Below are positions 29,660-37,965 of a stretch of 64,000 nt of DNA, piece by piece. The notes below the pieces were generated by a model. It saw only the letters and a list, made by a program, of their open reading frames with translations. It had not been told where the DNA came from and made no database searches. The stretch is from positions 425,084 through 489,083 of the forward strand of contig CAXBOO010000003.1 of assembly GCA_963977425.1 (NCBI GenBank), given 5' to 3'. The position numbers and the translations under genes were made by a program. The stretch comes from CAXBOO01 sp963977425 (lineage in GTDB: Bacteria > Bacteroidota > Bacteroidia > Flavobacteriales_D > Luteibaculaceae). Position 1 is the stretch's first letter. Every line of letters starts with the position of its first letter.

Positions 29660-30139
29660 TTATTTTAAATCCACTTCAACTATTACGTAGGACCGTTCGT
29701 TGATTCCGAAGAATTGTTCTTCTGTGTATTGCACATCCAATAAGTTGATGCGGTAATTGCCGTAATCTGTATAAGAATATATGCTATCCGCTTCTAAAGT
29801 GGGCTTATGACCTAATCCCAAACATTGAGTTGCTCCAGAAAAATTCAATCCAACTTTCACCAAACCTTCCCACACGCAGGTGTTTTTTGGTGGGCAACGA
29901 GATTCTTCTTTGAACTCGGAAAAGCGCAAGTACAACGTGGTATCGGGCAAACGGAAAACGACCCTATTTCTATAAAATATCTTCACCTTCTGATTGAGGG
30001 AATAGGTATTTTTAGCTTTAGTACACGCCGATAAAATAGTAGTTCCTAAAACCAAAAAAAAGAAATAACGGACAAGGTAACGAGAATGACTCGTAGTCTT
30101 ATAAACTGATAATAAACGTATTAACCTGTCCTGTAACAA
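29660..30139 (-). CDS. Small probable lipoprotein
   Basis: The 159-codon frame contains a hydrophobic stretch ending in a lipobox (FFFLVLGTTILSAC) and a mature domain with CPPKNTCVWEG, a cysteine-containing motif seen in small Bacteroidota lipoproteins. The start is unresolved: the longest frame begins with TTG at 30139 and has an unusually long n-region, and no in-frame ATG lies before the hydrophobic stretch. Function unknown. Confidence 0.6.
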   Translation of the reverse strand: MLQDRLIRLLSVYKTTSHSRYLVRYFFFLVLGTTILSACTKAKNTYSLNQKVKIFYRNRVVFRLPDTTLYLRFSEFKEESRCPPKNTCVWEGLVKVGLNFSGATQCLGLGHKPTLEADSIYSYTDYGNYRINLLDVQYTEEQFFGINERSYVIVEVDLK

Positions 30140-30223
30140 AGCCTAAAATTGATGCTCAATAATGCTTTGAAAATACTACAAAGTAGTGAGTATTATCGCC
30201 CGTTTTGAAAAGAATTTGATGGT

Positions 30224-30838
30224 CTAATGAACATTTTCTTCAATTGTACGAAACGTTAGGTTGATTCTTGGACTTGATATTTTAGAGGTAGGTGGTAAAC
30301 GATGCAACCAATGATCTTGGGTATTGCCTTTCATTACCAACAAACTACCTTGTTCCAAGGTTAATGACTTTGTTTCTTTGCTTTGTTTGTGTTTGAATGC
30401 AAATTTTCGCTCAGCTCCAAAACTCAAGGAAGCAATAGCACCGTGTTTTTTCAAATCCTTCTCGGCATCGCTATGCCAAGCCATACCTTCTTTACCGGTA
30501 TGGTATAAATTCAGCAAACAAGCGTTGTAAGTTTCATTAGTTATAGATTCTACTTTGGCTTTCAGTTTCAATAAAACATCGTTCCAAACAAGCGCTATCT
30601 TCTTGGTATTGGAATACTCATATTCAAATTCTTTCTCAGCATACCAGGCCACTTTTCTGGCTGTCACTATTCTTTTTCCAAACAATACTGCTACATCGTT
30701 TTTCCAAGCAATGTTCTCCAATAAATGTGAGTAAATCTCTTGTGACTCTTTGGTTGTATATACACTTCCATAATAGCGTACATCACCATCGTAAGGCAAT
30801 AAATTGGTTTCCGATAAATTTTCAGAAAACAAACTCAT
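30224..30838 (-). CDS. alkB: AlkB-family 2-oxoglutarate/Fe(II) DNA-repair dioxygenase
   Basis: AlkB-type enzymes oxidatively remove N-methyl lesions such as 1-methyladenine and 3-methylcytosine from DNA or RNA. The 204-residue protein shows the iron triad His122-x-Asp124 (AWHSDAE) and His179 (HWLHRLP), and the 2-oxoglutarate arginine in SPRINLTFR (Arg191). The NLYHTGKEGM stretch is typical of the AlkB/ALKBH2 group. It is 3 bp from the Ogt-type gene, forming an alkylation-repair pair. Confidence 0.9.
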   Translation of the reverse strand: MSLFSENLSETNLLPYDGDVRYYGSVYTTKESQEIYSHLLENIAWKNDVAVLFGKRIVTARKVAWYAEKEFEYEYSNTKKIALVWNDVLLKLKAKVESITNETYNACLLNLYHTGKEGMAWHSDAEKDLKKHGAIASLSFGAERKFAFKHKQSKETKSLTLEQGSLLVMKGNTQDHWLHRLPPTSKISSPRINLTFRTIEENVH

Positions 30839-30841
30839 TTT

Positions 30842-31501
30842 TTAATAATTCTCGAAATTCAATTCTTCAGAAAGTAAGGCTTTTTTCATATCCAAGCCCC
30901 ACATATAGCCCCCTAAACCGCCTGTATTCTGAATGACTCTATGGCAAGGAATGATAAATGCTAATGGATTTGCACCTACGGCTGTACCGATAGCTCGACT
31001 TAATTTACCGTCCCCCATCTCAGTTGCCAAAGTAGAATAAGCTACAATAGTTCCTTTAGGAATGGTACTGAGTCTTTGCCAAACCGCACATTGAAAATCG
31101 GTACCATACAGAGCTAAAGATATCGGAGATGCGTTATCCACTCCTTCTAGTCGATTGAAAGACAAACGGTGATCATCGTTATCATCAACCCGCTGAAATG
31201 TTGCCAATGGAAACCGTGATTTTAAGTCATCAAGAGCTTTTAACTCGGATGTATCGAGTCCTAAAAAACACAAACCATCGCTTGTACTAGCAGCCAAAGC
31301 AACACCATATTTAGTGTTCATTTCGCTATAGGTAATTTCATGTTTGGCATTCTTTGAATTTTGAAAACATACAATTTCATCTTGAACATCTTCTTTTGCC
31401 AATGATTTTGGAACAATATCAAAAAGGTTGGCAGTTTTCGGCAATAAAAATTGCTTCAGCGCCTTTGGGTTTTTATTCAATAGTTTTTCAAGATGTCCCA
31501 T
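30842..31501 (-). CDS. ogt: Methylated-DNA--protein-cysteine methyltransferase
   Basis: Ogt/Ada-C proteins transfer the methyl group from O6-methylguanine to their own cysteine. The active-site motif IPCHRVIQ puts the acceptor at Cys186, and the DNA-binding helix region GTIVAYSTLA and the GGYMWGLDMKKALL end are typical. At 219 residues it has the N-terminal Ogt/Ada-like domain but no AraC-type regulator. It lies directly upstream of alkB, which suggests coordinated repair of alkylated bases. Confidence 0.9.
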   Translation of the reverse strand: MGHLEKLLNKNPKALKQFLLPKTANLFDIVPKSLAKEDVQDEIVCFQNSKNAKHEITYSEMNTKYGVALAASTSDGLCFLGLDTSELKALDDLKSRFPLATFQRVDDNDDHRLSFNRLEGVDNASPISLALYGTDFQCAVWQRLSTIPKGTIVAYSTLATEMGDGKLSRAIGTAVGANPLAFIIPCHRVIQNTGGLGGYMWGLDMKKALLSEELNFENY

Positions 31502-31509
31502 ATTTGAAA

Positions 31510-31731
31510 TTACTTAATTTCAATTCGGATGCCATCCAAAGTTACAACATCACCCGATCGTAATTTGCGTCTTTTTCTTGATTCATCTTCATCGTTAACC
31601 TTTACCATACCTTCGCTTACAAGCATTTTGGCATCACCACCACTTTGTGCTATTTGCTTTAATTTAAGGAGGCTGATTAAGTCAATATATTCGTCGCCTT
31701 CGCGCAGTTGAAACGTATCTTTTTCTGTCAT
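31510..31731 (-). CDS. S4-domain RNA-binding protein (YbcJ/YaaA-like)
   Basis: A 73-residue single S4 domain: EYIDLISLLKLKQIAQSGGDAKMLVSEG (seen in parts), then VKVNDEDESRKRRKLRSGD and VVTLDGIRIEIK. Length and pattern match the small YbcJ/YaaA group of RNA-binding proteins. It is 8 bp from ogt and on the same strand, so it probably heads the ogt-alkB unit. The RNA target is unknown. Confidence 0.87.
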   Translation of the reverse strand: MTEKDTFQLREGDEYIDLISLLKLKQIAQSGGDAKMLVSEGMVKVNDEDESRKRRKLRSGDVVTLDGIRIEIK

Positions 31732-31846
31732 AATAATGGTTATTGTAGATCACAGCAATTGGGCTACAATCTTAATTTCGAAAAATACAAGTTTAGACGA
31801 TGAATACCTATTAGAATTGAATGCTCAACCAAACAAAGTGAAAATT

Positions 31847-33760
31847 CTATCCATTCTTTTTTCCTGCAACAATCTCATCGACAATTTCAGGATTGAGTAG
31901 AGTAGAAATGTCGCCTATGCTGTCCATCTCGTTACACGCTATTTTCCTCAAAATTCTCCGCATTATTTTTCCCGATCTGGTTTTTGGTAAACCTTTAGTA
32001 AACTGAATTTTATCCAACTTAGCTATGCTCCCTATTCTTTCGGCTATGTAGTGGTTGATTTCTACAGCCAATTCAGCTTCGTCTTTGCCTGCACCAGTAT
32101 CGTTTAAAGTTACATACCCATACAAGGCATTGCCTTTGATATCGTGCGGAAACCCAACAATCGCAGACTCTGCTACCATAGGATGTTCGTTGATAGCTTC
32201 TTCAATTGGAGCTGTACCAAAATTGTGTCCAGATACAATGATTACATCGTCTACCCTTCCGGTAATTCTATAATAACCAGCTTCGTCGCGCAATGCCCCG
32301 TCTCCGGTAAAATACATATTATCAAAAGCCGAAAAATACGTGTCTTTAAAACGTTTATGGTCTCCCCAAATACTACGCGCTATGGATGGCCAAGGAAATT
32401 TGAAACACAAACTACCTTCCACTTGATTGCCATGCAATTCAACTCCATTAGCATCGAGCAAAGCGGGCTGAATACCTATAAAGGGTAAGGTTGCAAAACT
32501 TGGTTTTGTAGGAGTAACATACGCAATAGGCGTAAGCATAATTCCTCCATTTTCGGTTTGAAAGTAGGTATCTACCACAGGGCATTTATTTCTGCCTACA
32601 TGCTCGCTATACCAATCCCAAGCTTCTTCGTTGATAGGTTCACCAACCGTACCAATAACTTTTAAACTTGACAAATCGTGGTTTACGATGAACTCTGGGT
32701 CTTGCTTAGCCAAACTACGAATGGCCGTAGGTGCGGTATAAAACTGTGTAATTTTGTGTTTATCAATTACATCCCAAAATCGGCTGTAATTTGGGTAACT
32801 CGGAATGCCTTCAAACATAACAGAAGTAGCTCCATTGGCTAAAGGACCATATACGATATAACTATGCCCTGTAATCCAACCTATATCGGCAGTGCACCAA
32901 TACACATCGTTTTCGGTATATTGAAATACATTTTTAAATGTATAAGCTGTATACACCATATAGCCTGCAGTAGTATGGAGCATTCCTTTTGGTTTACCCG
33001 TAGATCCTGATGTATACAGAATAAACAAAGGATCTTCAGCATCCATTATTTCTGCTACACATACATCCGAGGCTTTTTCTAAGAGCGGTTCTATCCATTG
33101 ATCTCGACCTTCAACCAAGTCTATTTTAGATCCCAATCGATCAACAAGCAATACCTTATTCAATCCTGGACATTCTTTAGCCGCTTCGTCTACAATGCCT
33201 TTCAAATCGATGGTTTTTGCACCGCGATATGAACCATCCGACGTTATGATTAGTTTGCAATCGCAATCGTTTATGCGTGAGCTAAGTGCTTTTGAAGAAA
33301 ATCCTGCAAATACAACTGTATGCACCGCTCCTATCCTAGCACATGCCAACATGGCTACCGACAACTCCGGTATCATGGGCAAGTACAAGCACACTCTATC
33401 TCCTTTAGAAATTCCTTGAGATTTCAGCACATTGGCCATTCTATTGACCCGTTTAGCCAAATCGCTATACGTAATGTGTTCCGCTTTTTCTTCAGGATTA
33501 TTCGGTTCAAAAATAAGTGCGGTTTTATCTGCTTGAGTAAGCAAGTGCCTGTCCAAACAATTTTCTGTGATGTTAAGTTTGGCTCCTTCGAACCACTTAA
33601 TTTCAGGAACTCTAAAATCGAAATCTAAAACGTTATCCCACTTTTTACGCCATACGAAATGCTCTTCTGCAATTTCTCCCCAAAACAATTCGGGTGTTAG
33701 AACAGATTTTTGATGTGTAGAAAAGTACTCAGGTAAACTTTTTAGATGGTATTGGCTCAT
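31847..33760 (-). CDS. acs: Acetyl-CoA synthetase
   Basis: AMP-forming acetate:CoA ligase of 637 residues, normal for AcsA. Visible signatures are the P-loop YTSGSTGKPKG, the acyl-pocket region YTAPTAIRSLAK, DTYFQTENGG and the C-terminal catalytic lysine motif KTRSGKIMRRILRK, which is the usual acetylation site. The start MSQYHLKSLPEYF is well placed. It lies 127 bp downstream of the aromatic catabolic cluster on the same strand and may supply acetyl-CoA independently. Confidence 0.95.
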   Translation of the reverse strand: MSQYHLKSLPEYFSTHQKSVLTPELFWGEIAEEHFVWRKKWDNVLDFDFRVPEIKWFEGAKLNITENCLDRHLLTQADKTALIFEPNNPEEKAEHITYSDLAKRVNRMANVLKSQGISKGDRVCLYLPMIPELSVAMLACARIGAVHTVVFAGFSSKALSSRINDCDCKLIITSDGSYRGAKTIDLKGIVDEAAKECPGLNKVLLVDRLGSKIDLVEGRDQWIEPLLEKASDVCVAEIMDAEDPLFILYTSGSTGKPKGMLHTTAGYMVYTAYTFKNVFQYTENDVYWCTADIGWITGHSYIVYGPLANGATSVMFEGIPSYPNYSRFWDVIDKHKITQFYTAPTAIRSLAKQDPEFIVNHDLSSLKVIGTVGEPINEEAWDWYSEHVGRNKCPVVDTYFQTENGGIMLTPIAYVTPTKPSFATLPFIGIQPALLDANGVELHGNQVEGSLCFKFPWPSIARSIWGDHKRFKDTYFSAFDNMYFTGDGALRDEAGYYRITGRVDDVIIVSGHNFGTAPIEEAINEHPMVAESAIVGFPHDIKGNALYGYVTLNDTGAGKDEAELAVEINHYIAERIGSIAKLDKIQFTKGLPKTRSGKIMRRILRKIACNEMDSIGDISTLLNPEIVDEIVAGKKNG

Positions 33761-33887
33761 AGTGTAAATTTTAGGAAATCGACAGCACTAAAGCGCTGAC
33801 AATACAAGCCTAAAATATACAGTTTGTTCCGAATTTGGAATCTAAAATTCACGTAATACAACGATGACTTTTAGCATTATTTCAATC

Positions 33888-34643
33888 CTAATAATTCCCA
33901 CTCAATAAACTTCCACCAATATTGGATTTGGCTTCAATGCCAATTTTCTTCATCATTTCGTAGGTAGTACACACCGCTGCCGATGTTACAGGAATACCGG
34001 TTTTTTTTTCCAACTTATCGATGGCTTCTAAAGATGGCATTTGCACGCAAGCCGATGCAACTATAACATCCACACCTGTTAGATCTAAACGTTTATATAT
34101 TTCCAATAAATTCATTGGATCTTGCGCTGCAACTTCCAAGTTATCGGGAATTTCTAAAGCAATAGAATCTACCACTTCAAAACCTTGATGCTCCAAATAA
34201 TCGACTACCATGTCGGTTAACGGTCGCATGTAAGGTGTTATGATGGATATCTTCTTGGCGCCCATTACTTTTAGTCCATTCACCAAAGCACCCGCACTGG
34301 TAACTATTGGTGTTGGAAAATCGTTAGCAGCCGTTTGTTGGTGCAAATTGACTTCAGATACGCAGTGGTAACCACGTCCCATGCTCATGATGGCTACCAA
34401 ACAAGCATAACCCATCACATCTACCTGAGCGTCAGATAGTTCTAAAGCACACTTCAAGCTTTCAGCATCCATGGCCGCCAACTCTTCTTTGGTTACCTTT
34501 TTCATGCGCATACGACTGCTATGAAATGTAAATCGCTCAGGCAATATGCTTTCTCTGCCTCTAAATATTGCTGGTATTTCAGTTTCCATCGTTACGTTAG
34601 ACGACGGTACTATTTGCCCAATTCTAAATTTATTTTTCGCCAT
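33888..34643 (-). CDS. Maleate cis-trans isomerase
   Basis: A 251-residue Asp/Glu racemase-superfamily protein. The N-terminal signature IVPSSNVTMETEIPA and the catalytic cysteines Cys81 (GYACLVAIMSMG) and Cys199 (ASACVQMPS) match maleate isomerases, which convert maleate to fumarate. It follows the FAH-family gene by 10 bp at the end of the gentisate-type operon. The context implies that ring cleavage products are hydrolysed to maleate plus pyruvate, and this enzyme feeds the fumarate into the TCA cycle. Confidence 0.88.
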   Translation of the reverse strand: MAKNKFRIGQIVPSSNVTMETEIPAIFRGRESILPERFTFHSSRMRMKKVTKEELAAMDAESLKCALELSDAQVDVMGYACLVAIMSMGRGYHCVSEVNLHQQTAANDFPTPIVTSAGALVNGLKVMGAKKISIITPYMRPLTDMVVDYLEHQGFEVVDSIALEIPDNLEVAAQDPMNLLEIYKRLDLTGVDVIVASACVQMPSLEAIDKLEKKTGIPVTSAAVCTTYEMMKKIGIEAKSNIGGSLLSGNY

Positions 34644-34653
34644 TGTTTCCGAC

Positions 34654-35559
34654 TTAAATTTCTCTAACGGTATTTACCAAAGTGCCTATTCCTTCCACAG
34701 TGGCTTCAATGACATCACCATCTTTCATCCACTCTTGAGGCGATCTTCCTGCACCTACTCCAGCTGGTGTACCTGTCGCGATAATGTCACCAGCTTCTAA
34801 TGTAAAAACAGTACTCAAATCTTCGATCAAATCGTTGATATTGAACAACATAAATTGCGTATTTCCATTTTGCTTTTCAACACCATTTAATTTCAATGAA
34901 AGATTGACATTGTGCGGATTTGGAATCTCATCTTTTGTAACCAAAATAGGTCCCATTGGTGCAAAAGTATCTTGCCCCTTAGACACTATCCATTGTCCAG
35001 AACGTCGGCAATCTCTTGCAGAAATATCGTTGATAACAGTGTAACCAAACACATAATCTAATGCCTTGCTTTTTTCAACGTACTTCCCTCTTTTGCCCAT
35101 TACAACAGCCAATTCCACTTCCCAATCCAATTGGTTGGTGAGCTTACGGTTGAGCAATACATCCTCATTGATAGCGCAAACGGCGGTTGGAGGTTTTGAA
35201 AAAATGACTGGTTTTTGCGGCAAATCTTTTGAGGTATCCAAAGTACGAGCACTTTCCGCCACATGTTCTGTATAATTTAAACCAATACCAATGATGTTTT
35301 TACGCGGTTTTGGAATCGGAGCCATCAAAGTCAAGCTGCTCAAATCCATAGTAGCGTTAGCCAATGTGCTTTTATCGGCTTTTTGGTAAGCAGTTACAAT
35401 TTGAGGAATGATTTCTTCGCCCATATCAATAAGCGACAACATACACGACGGCAATTTCATGCCTACCACTTTTCCAAAGGCTTCCATATCGATCACCTTA
35501 TCGTTGTCAATAAAGCCTAAGCGGCCACCATTTTCTGTTTTATAAGTCAGTAATTTCAT
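34654..35559 (-). CDS. Fumarylacetoacetate hydrolase-family protein (probable maleyl- or fumarylpyruvate hydrolase)
   Basis: A 301-residue FAH-superfamily hydrolase. The metal-binding and fold signatures IGLNYTEHVAE, WEVELAVVMGK, GYTVINDISARD, and GDIIATGTPAGVG are visible. With the gentisate-type dioxygenase upstream and a maleate isomerase 10 bp downstream, the likely reaction is direct hydrolysis of maleylpyruvate to maleate and pyruvate. No separate maleylpyruvate isomerase is seen in the cluster. Substrate assignment is inferred from context. Confidence 0.85.
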   Translation of the reverse strand: MKLLTYKTENGGRLGFIDNDKVIDMEAFGKVVGMKLPSCMLSLIDMGEEIIPQIVTAYQKADKSTLANATMDLSSLTLMAPIPKPRKNIIGIGLNYTEHVAESARTLDTSKDLPQKPVIFSKPPTAVCAINEDVLLNRKLTNQLDWEVELAVVMGKRGKYVEKSKALDYVFGYTVINDISARDCRRSGQWIVSKGQDTFAPMGPILVTKDEIPNPHNVNLSLKLNGVEKQNGNTQFMLFNINDLIEDLSTVFTLEAGDIIATGTPAGVGAGRSPQEWMKDGDVIEATVEGIGTLVNTVREI

Positions 35560-35643
35560 TCGTTAGATTATAGTTTTTAGTTATTCGTTTACAGTAAAAA
35601 GGCCGGAGATGAATTTCATTTCCCTGCTGCGACCAGGTACTAT

Positions 35644-35940
35644 TTAATGTTTTTTGTTTTGTTCGTTTTGCCTATTGTCCCAAAATGAAACTATTTCAAT
35701 TTGATCGATTCGGTTTTGGTAAAAAATGAGGTAATCATTGAAAACCAACACTCTCGTTTTATAATCTGAAGTTGGTCGTCCTAAGAATGGCTGAATCGAC
35801 AAGGTTTTCAAGTAACTTTTCAGTTCACTCAATAATTTTGAACTATAAATATTAGATCCATTTCGTACGTTATAAAACTCCAATGTGTCTTTCAATTCCT
35901 TCAGTGCAGAAGGCGACCAAATTATTTTATGTTCAGCCAT
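35644..35940 (-). CDS. RelE/ParE-type toxin
   Basis: A 98-residue toxin of the RelE/ParE superfamily: WSPSALKELKDTLEFY at the N-terminus, GRPTSDYKTRVLVFNDYLIFYQ in the core, and IEIVSFWDNRQN at the end. It overlaps the antitoxin gene by 19 bp. Whether it cleaves mRNA (RelE) or inhibits gyrase (ParE) cannot be decided from the sequence. It interrupts the aromatic catabolic operon. Confidence 0.85.
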   Translation of the reverse strand: MAEHKIIWSPSALKELKDTLEFYNVRNGSNIYSSKLLSELKSYLKTLSIQPFLGRPTSDYKTRVLVFNDYLIFYQNRIDQIEIVSFWDNRQNEQNKKH

Positions 35941-36161
35941 TGTTCCAAATCAGCGAATGCATCTTCATTATTAACACCTTCCCCTCGATCAAGTTCCTTT
36001 TCTCCTTTCGCTATATAATTGGATTGCGTTTCCGATAATTGAAATATATTTTGGTCCTGAGCAGAAAACAAACGATCAAGTCGCTCAAGAAACTTAAGAT
36101 TTGAAGTCGTTTGAATTTTCTTAATGATATCTTGTTTTATGTCTTCTATCGCTCGTGCCAT
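35922..36161 (-). CDS. Antitoxin of the 35644 toxin
   Basis: A 79-residue protein starting MARAIEDIKQDIIKKIQ at 36161; seven further upstream codons are open but the MARAI start fits. It is helical and acidic near the C-terminus (DRGEGVNNEDAFADLEQW), as in antitoxins that neutralise ParE/RelE proteins. Its 3' end overlaps the toxin start. The order antitoxin-toxin is standard. A TATATTTG promoter element lies 18 bp upstream. Confidence 0.82.
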   Translation of the reverse strand: MARAIEDIKQDIIKKIQTTSNLKFLERLDRLFSAQDQNIFQLSETQSNYIAKGEKELDRGEGVNNEDAFADLEQWLNIK

Positions 36162-36179
36162 GTTATAATTCTGTCTATT

Positions 36180-36187
36180 CAAATATA
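36180..36187 (-). promoter_or_regulatory. -7 element of the toxin-antitoxin pair
   Basis: On the minus strand this reads TATATTTG, an exact TAnnTTTG match, placed between the stop of the dioxygenase gene (36209) and the antitoxin ATG (36161). It suggests that the pair has its own promoter inside the larger operon. Confidence 0.5.
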
Positions 36188-36208
36188 CTTATTACCACCT
36201 ATTCGTTT

Positions 36209-37315
36209 TTATTTCTGAAAACCACCGTTTACTTCTAATGTCCGTTCTTGGTACAAACCTAGTTTTTCTATCGTCGGTAAATCGTGGAAAGAAAATAAAC
36301 AGGCGTCTTCAGTTTCAGAAGCATTAACATGCTCGTGCATTGCCCAAGAAGGCACGCAAAATATATCGCGTTCTTTCCAATCGAATCGTTTGCCATCGAT
36401 GATGCTATAACCGCTTCCTTTGGCGCATTGGTACACAAACGAGCCCGTATGCTGATGTGCTTTGCCTTTAAAACCTGGTTTTAAAAGTTGAATGCTCGCT
36501 CCCATTGTTTGCATTACGTGCCCACCCGTCAAAGGATTGCTGTAATGCATATGAATGCTGTCAAAAGGCGAACCTTCCTCAATTTCTGCCATTTTCTGTA
36601 AGGCAGGGTAAACATCTTTCCAAGCGTATTTTAATATCGGACTGAAAGGTTCTTTCCATTCTTTATTGGAAGGCTTTAATCCTGCCGAACTACCAAACAT
36701 GGTTGGCAAATAATTGGTTGGTGATTGTACTTTTTGCTTGCCATCCAAAACGGCATAATCGTTGGCCTCTAAAGCATTGACCAAAGGAATATCCAAGCCA
36801 TCTTGCCAAATACAGGTTTTGCCACCTTCTTCTACTCCGTGTTCGTGCCATGTGGAGTTGGGAGTTATGACAAAATCGTTGACGTCAAATTTGATTTTGT
36901 TGCCATCTACAACTGTGTAACCTCCTTCGCCTTCCATAATAAAACGGAGCGCTGAAGCCTTGTGTTTGTGAGCAGATGTACTTTCTCCTGGGCGGGTAAC
37001 TTGCAGTCCGGTATACAACCAACCCACTGCTGCACTAACATCGCGACGATTGTCGTTCACAAGATAAACCACTCGTCTACCGGCTTCTTCAGGCGAAACC
37101 AATTCCGATGATTTTAGTACCAATTCTCTAAAATCGTCGTATTTCCAAAGCATAGGAATGGAAGTTGTTCTTGGCTCCCATGGCTCAATATCATTGGCCA
37201 CTGTCCAAAGTGCACCACCACCTAACTTGGATAATTCTTCATAATAAGCTTCTAATTCGGGTGTATTTTTTACCCGTGCTCTACCAATTTGGTCGTCGCT
37301 GTATTTGTTATCCAT
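36209..37315 (-). CDS. Gentisate 1,2-dioxygenase-type ring-cleavage enzyme
   Basis: A 368-residue bicupin. The first cupin (about residues 105-175) contains the iron-ligand stretch SAHKHKASALRFIMEGEGG and the later TWHEHG. The second cupin (about 285-345) contains KAHQHTGSFVYQCAKGSG and MHEHVN. This matches gentisate/salicylate 1,2-dioxygenases, which open the ring of gentisate to maleylpyruvate with Fe(II) and O2. The surrounding aryl-CoA genes imply gentisate or a 5-hydroxyanthranilate-like compound as substrate. Confidence 0.88.
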   Translation of the reverse strand: MDNKYSDDQIGRARVKNTPELEAYYEELSKLGGGALWTVANDIEPWEPRTTSIPMLWKYDDFRELVLKSSELVSPEEAGRRVVYLVNDNRRDVSAAVGWLYTGLQVTRPGESTSAHKHKASALRFIMEGEGGYTVVDGNKIKFDVNDFVITPNSTWHEHGVEEGGKTCIWQDGLDIPLVNALEANDYAVLDGKQKVQSPTNYLPTMFGSSAGLKPSNKEWKEPFSPILKYAWKDVYPALQKMAEIEEGSPFDSIHMHYSNPLTGGHVMQTMGASIQLLKPGFKGKAHQHTGSFVYQCAKGSGYSIIDGKRFDWKERDIFCVPSWAMHEHVNASETEDACLFSFHDLPTIEKLGLYQERTLEVNGGFQK

Positions 37316-37353
37316 ATAAGTATGTATTATTCATATAAATCATTTCAAGCCAT

Positions 37354-37834
37354 TCCCCTCCTGTTTTAGGAGGGGTGCCTGCAAGGCGGGGTGTTTTTTT
37401 ACTTTATTTCATTTTGCTTTCCAAAGAAACTTTTCACTTCTTCCAATAACCCTTCAAGATTATTCCAAATTACTTTGTTTTCAAATCGCAGTACTCTAAT
37501 TCCATAATATTCCAGAAACAAATCTCTTTCTCTGTCGTATTCTGATTGAGAAATTTGACAATGTCCTTGTCCATCCAATTCTATTGCTAAACACTCACTC
37601 GGGAAATAAAAATCTAATATGTAATAATCTACGCTATGTTGTCTTCTGAATTTTCTACCTTCTAATTGTTTGCCTTTTAGAAATGTCCACAGTTTGGCTT
37701 CTGCTGGAGTTAGATTGTTGCGTAACTCTTTTCTAAAGGTTTTAAGATGTGATAGATTGTTCCTTTGTTTTTTCATGGTTTGTTAGCTTAACCACCCCGA
37801 CCTAAAGGCCACCCCTCCTTTTTCAAGGAGGGGA
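37354..37834. mobile_element. DUF559 mini-element with terminal inverted repeats
   Basis: The left end (37354-37393) and right end (37793-37834) are imperfect inverted copies of each other. Each end has the hairpin CCCCTCCT...AGGAGGGG followed by a second small hairpin (GCCTGCAAGGC on the left, GACCTAAAGGCC on the right) and the outer motif CGGGGTG/CACCCCG. The DUF559 gene fills the 405 bp between them. The element sits between the dioxygenase and nitrilase genes of the catabolic operon. I could not define target-site duplications. Confidence 0.65.
37399..37776 (-). CDS. DUF559 endonuclease-like protein
   Basis: A 125-residue protein with the DUF559/Vsr-like PD-(D/E)XK fold. The pattern LTPAEAKLWTFLKGKQLEGRKF appears near the N-terminus (seen in two parts). 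The core has RRQHSVDYYILDFYFPSECL and IELDGQGH, with Asp and Glu/Gln in the nuclease positions. These proteins occur as scattered small genes in Bacteroidota genomes, often inside inverted-repeat elements. The role in mobility or nucleic-acid cleavage is not established. Confidence 0.87.
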   Translation of the reverse strand: MKKQRNNLSHLKTFRKELRNNLTPAEAKLWTFLKGKQLEGRKFRRQHSVDYYILDFYFPSECLAIELDGQGHCQISQSEYDRERDLFLEYYGIRVLRFENKVIWNNLEGLLEEVKSFFGKQNEIK

Positions 37835-37932
37835 GTTTGTTTCGCTCAAATAGTTCATCAATATTTTTGTAATAATTTTTCTTTTTATTATTTCATTTTC
37901 AATTCGGTATTTCAAACAATTCCCACTCTGTT

Positions 37933-37956
37933 CCTGCAAGGCGGGGTGTTTTTTTT
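37933..37956. repeat. Partial extra copy of the DUF559-element end
   Basis: CCTGCAAGGCGGGGTG followed by a T-run repeats the inner half of the left element end (37378-37400) in direct orientation, about 555 bp away. It lies just before the nitrilase stop at 37966. It may be a remnant of a second element or a boundary duplication. Confidence 0.7.
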
Positions 37957-37965
37957 ACCCAATCT

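Noticed and set aside
37354..37834. Hairpins around DUF559 considered as simple terminators
   Set aside because: They may terminate transcription too, but the inverted, two-hairpin match between both ends and the lack of T-runs after the right one point to element ends.
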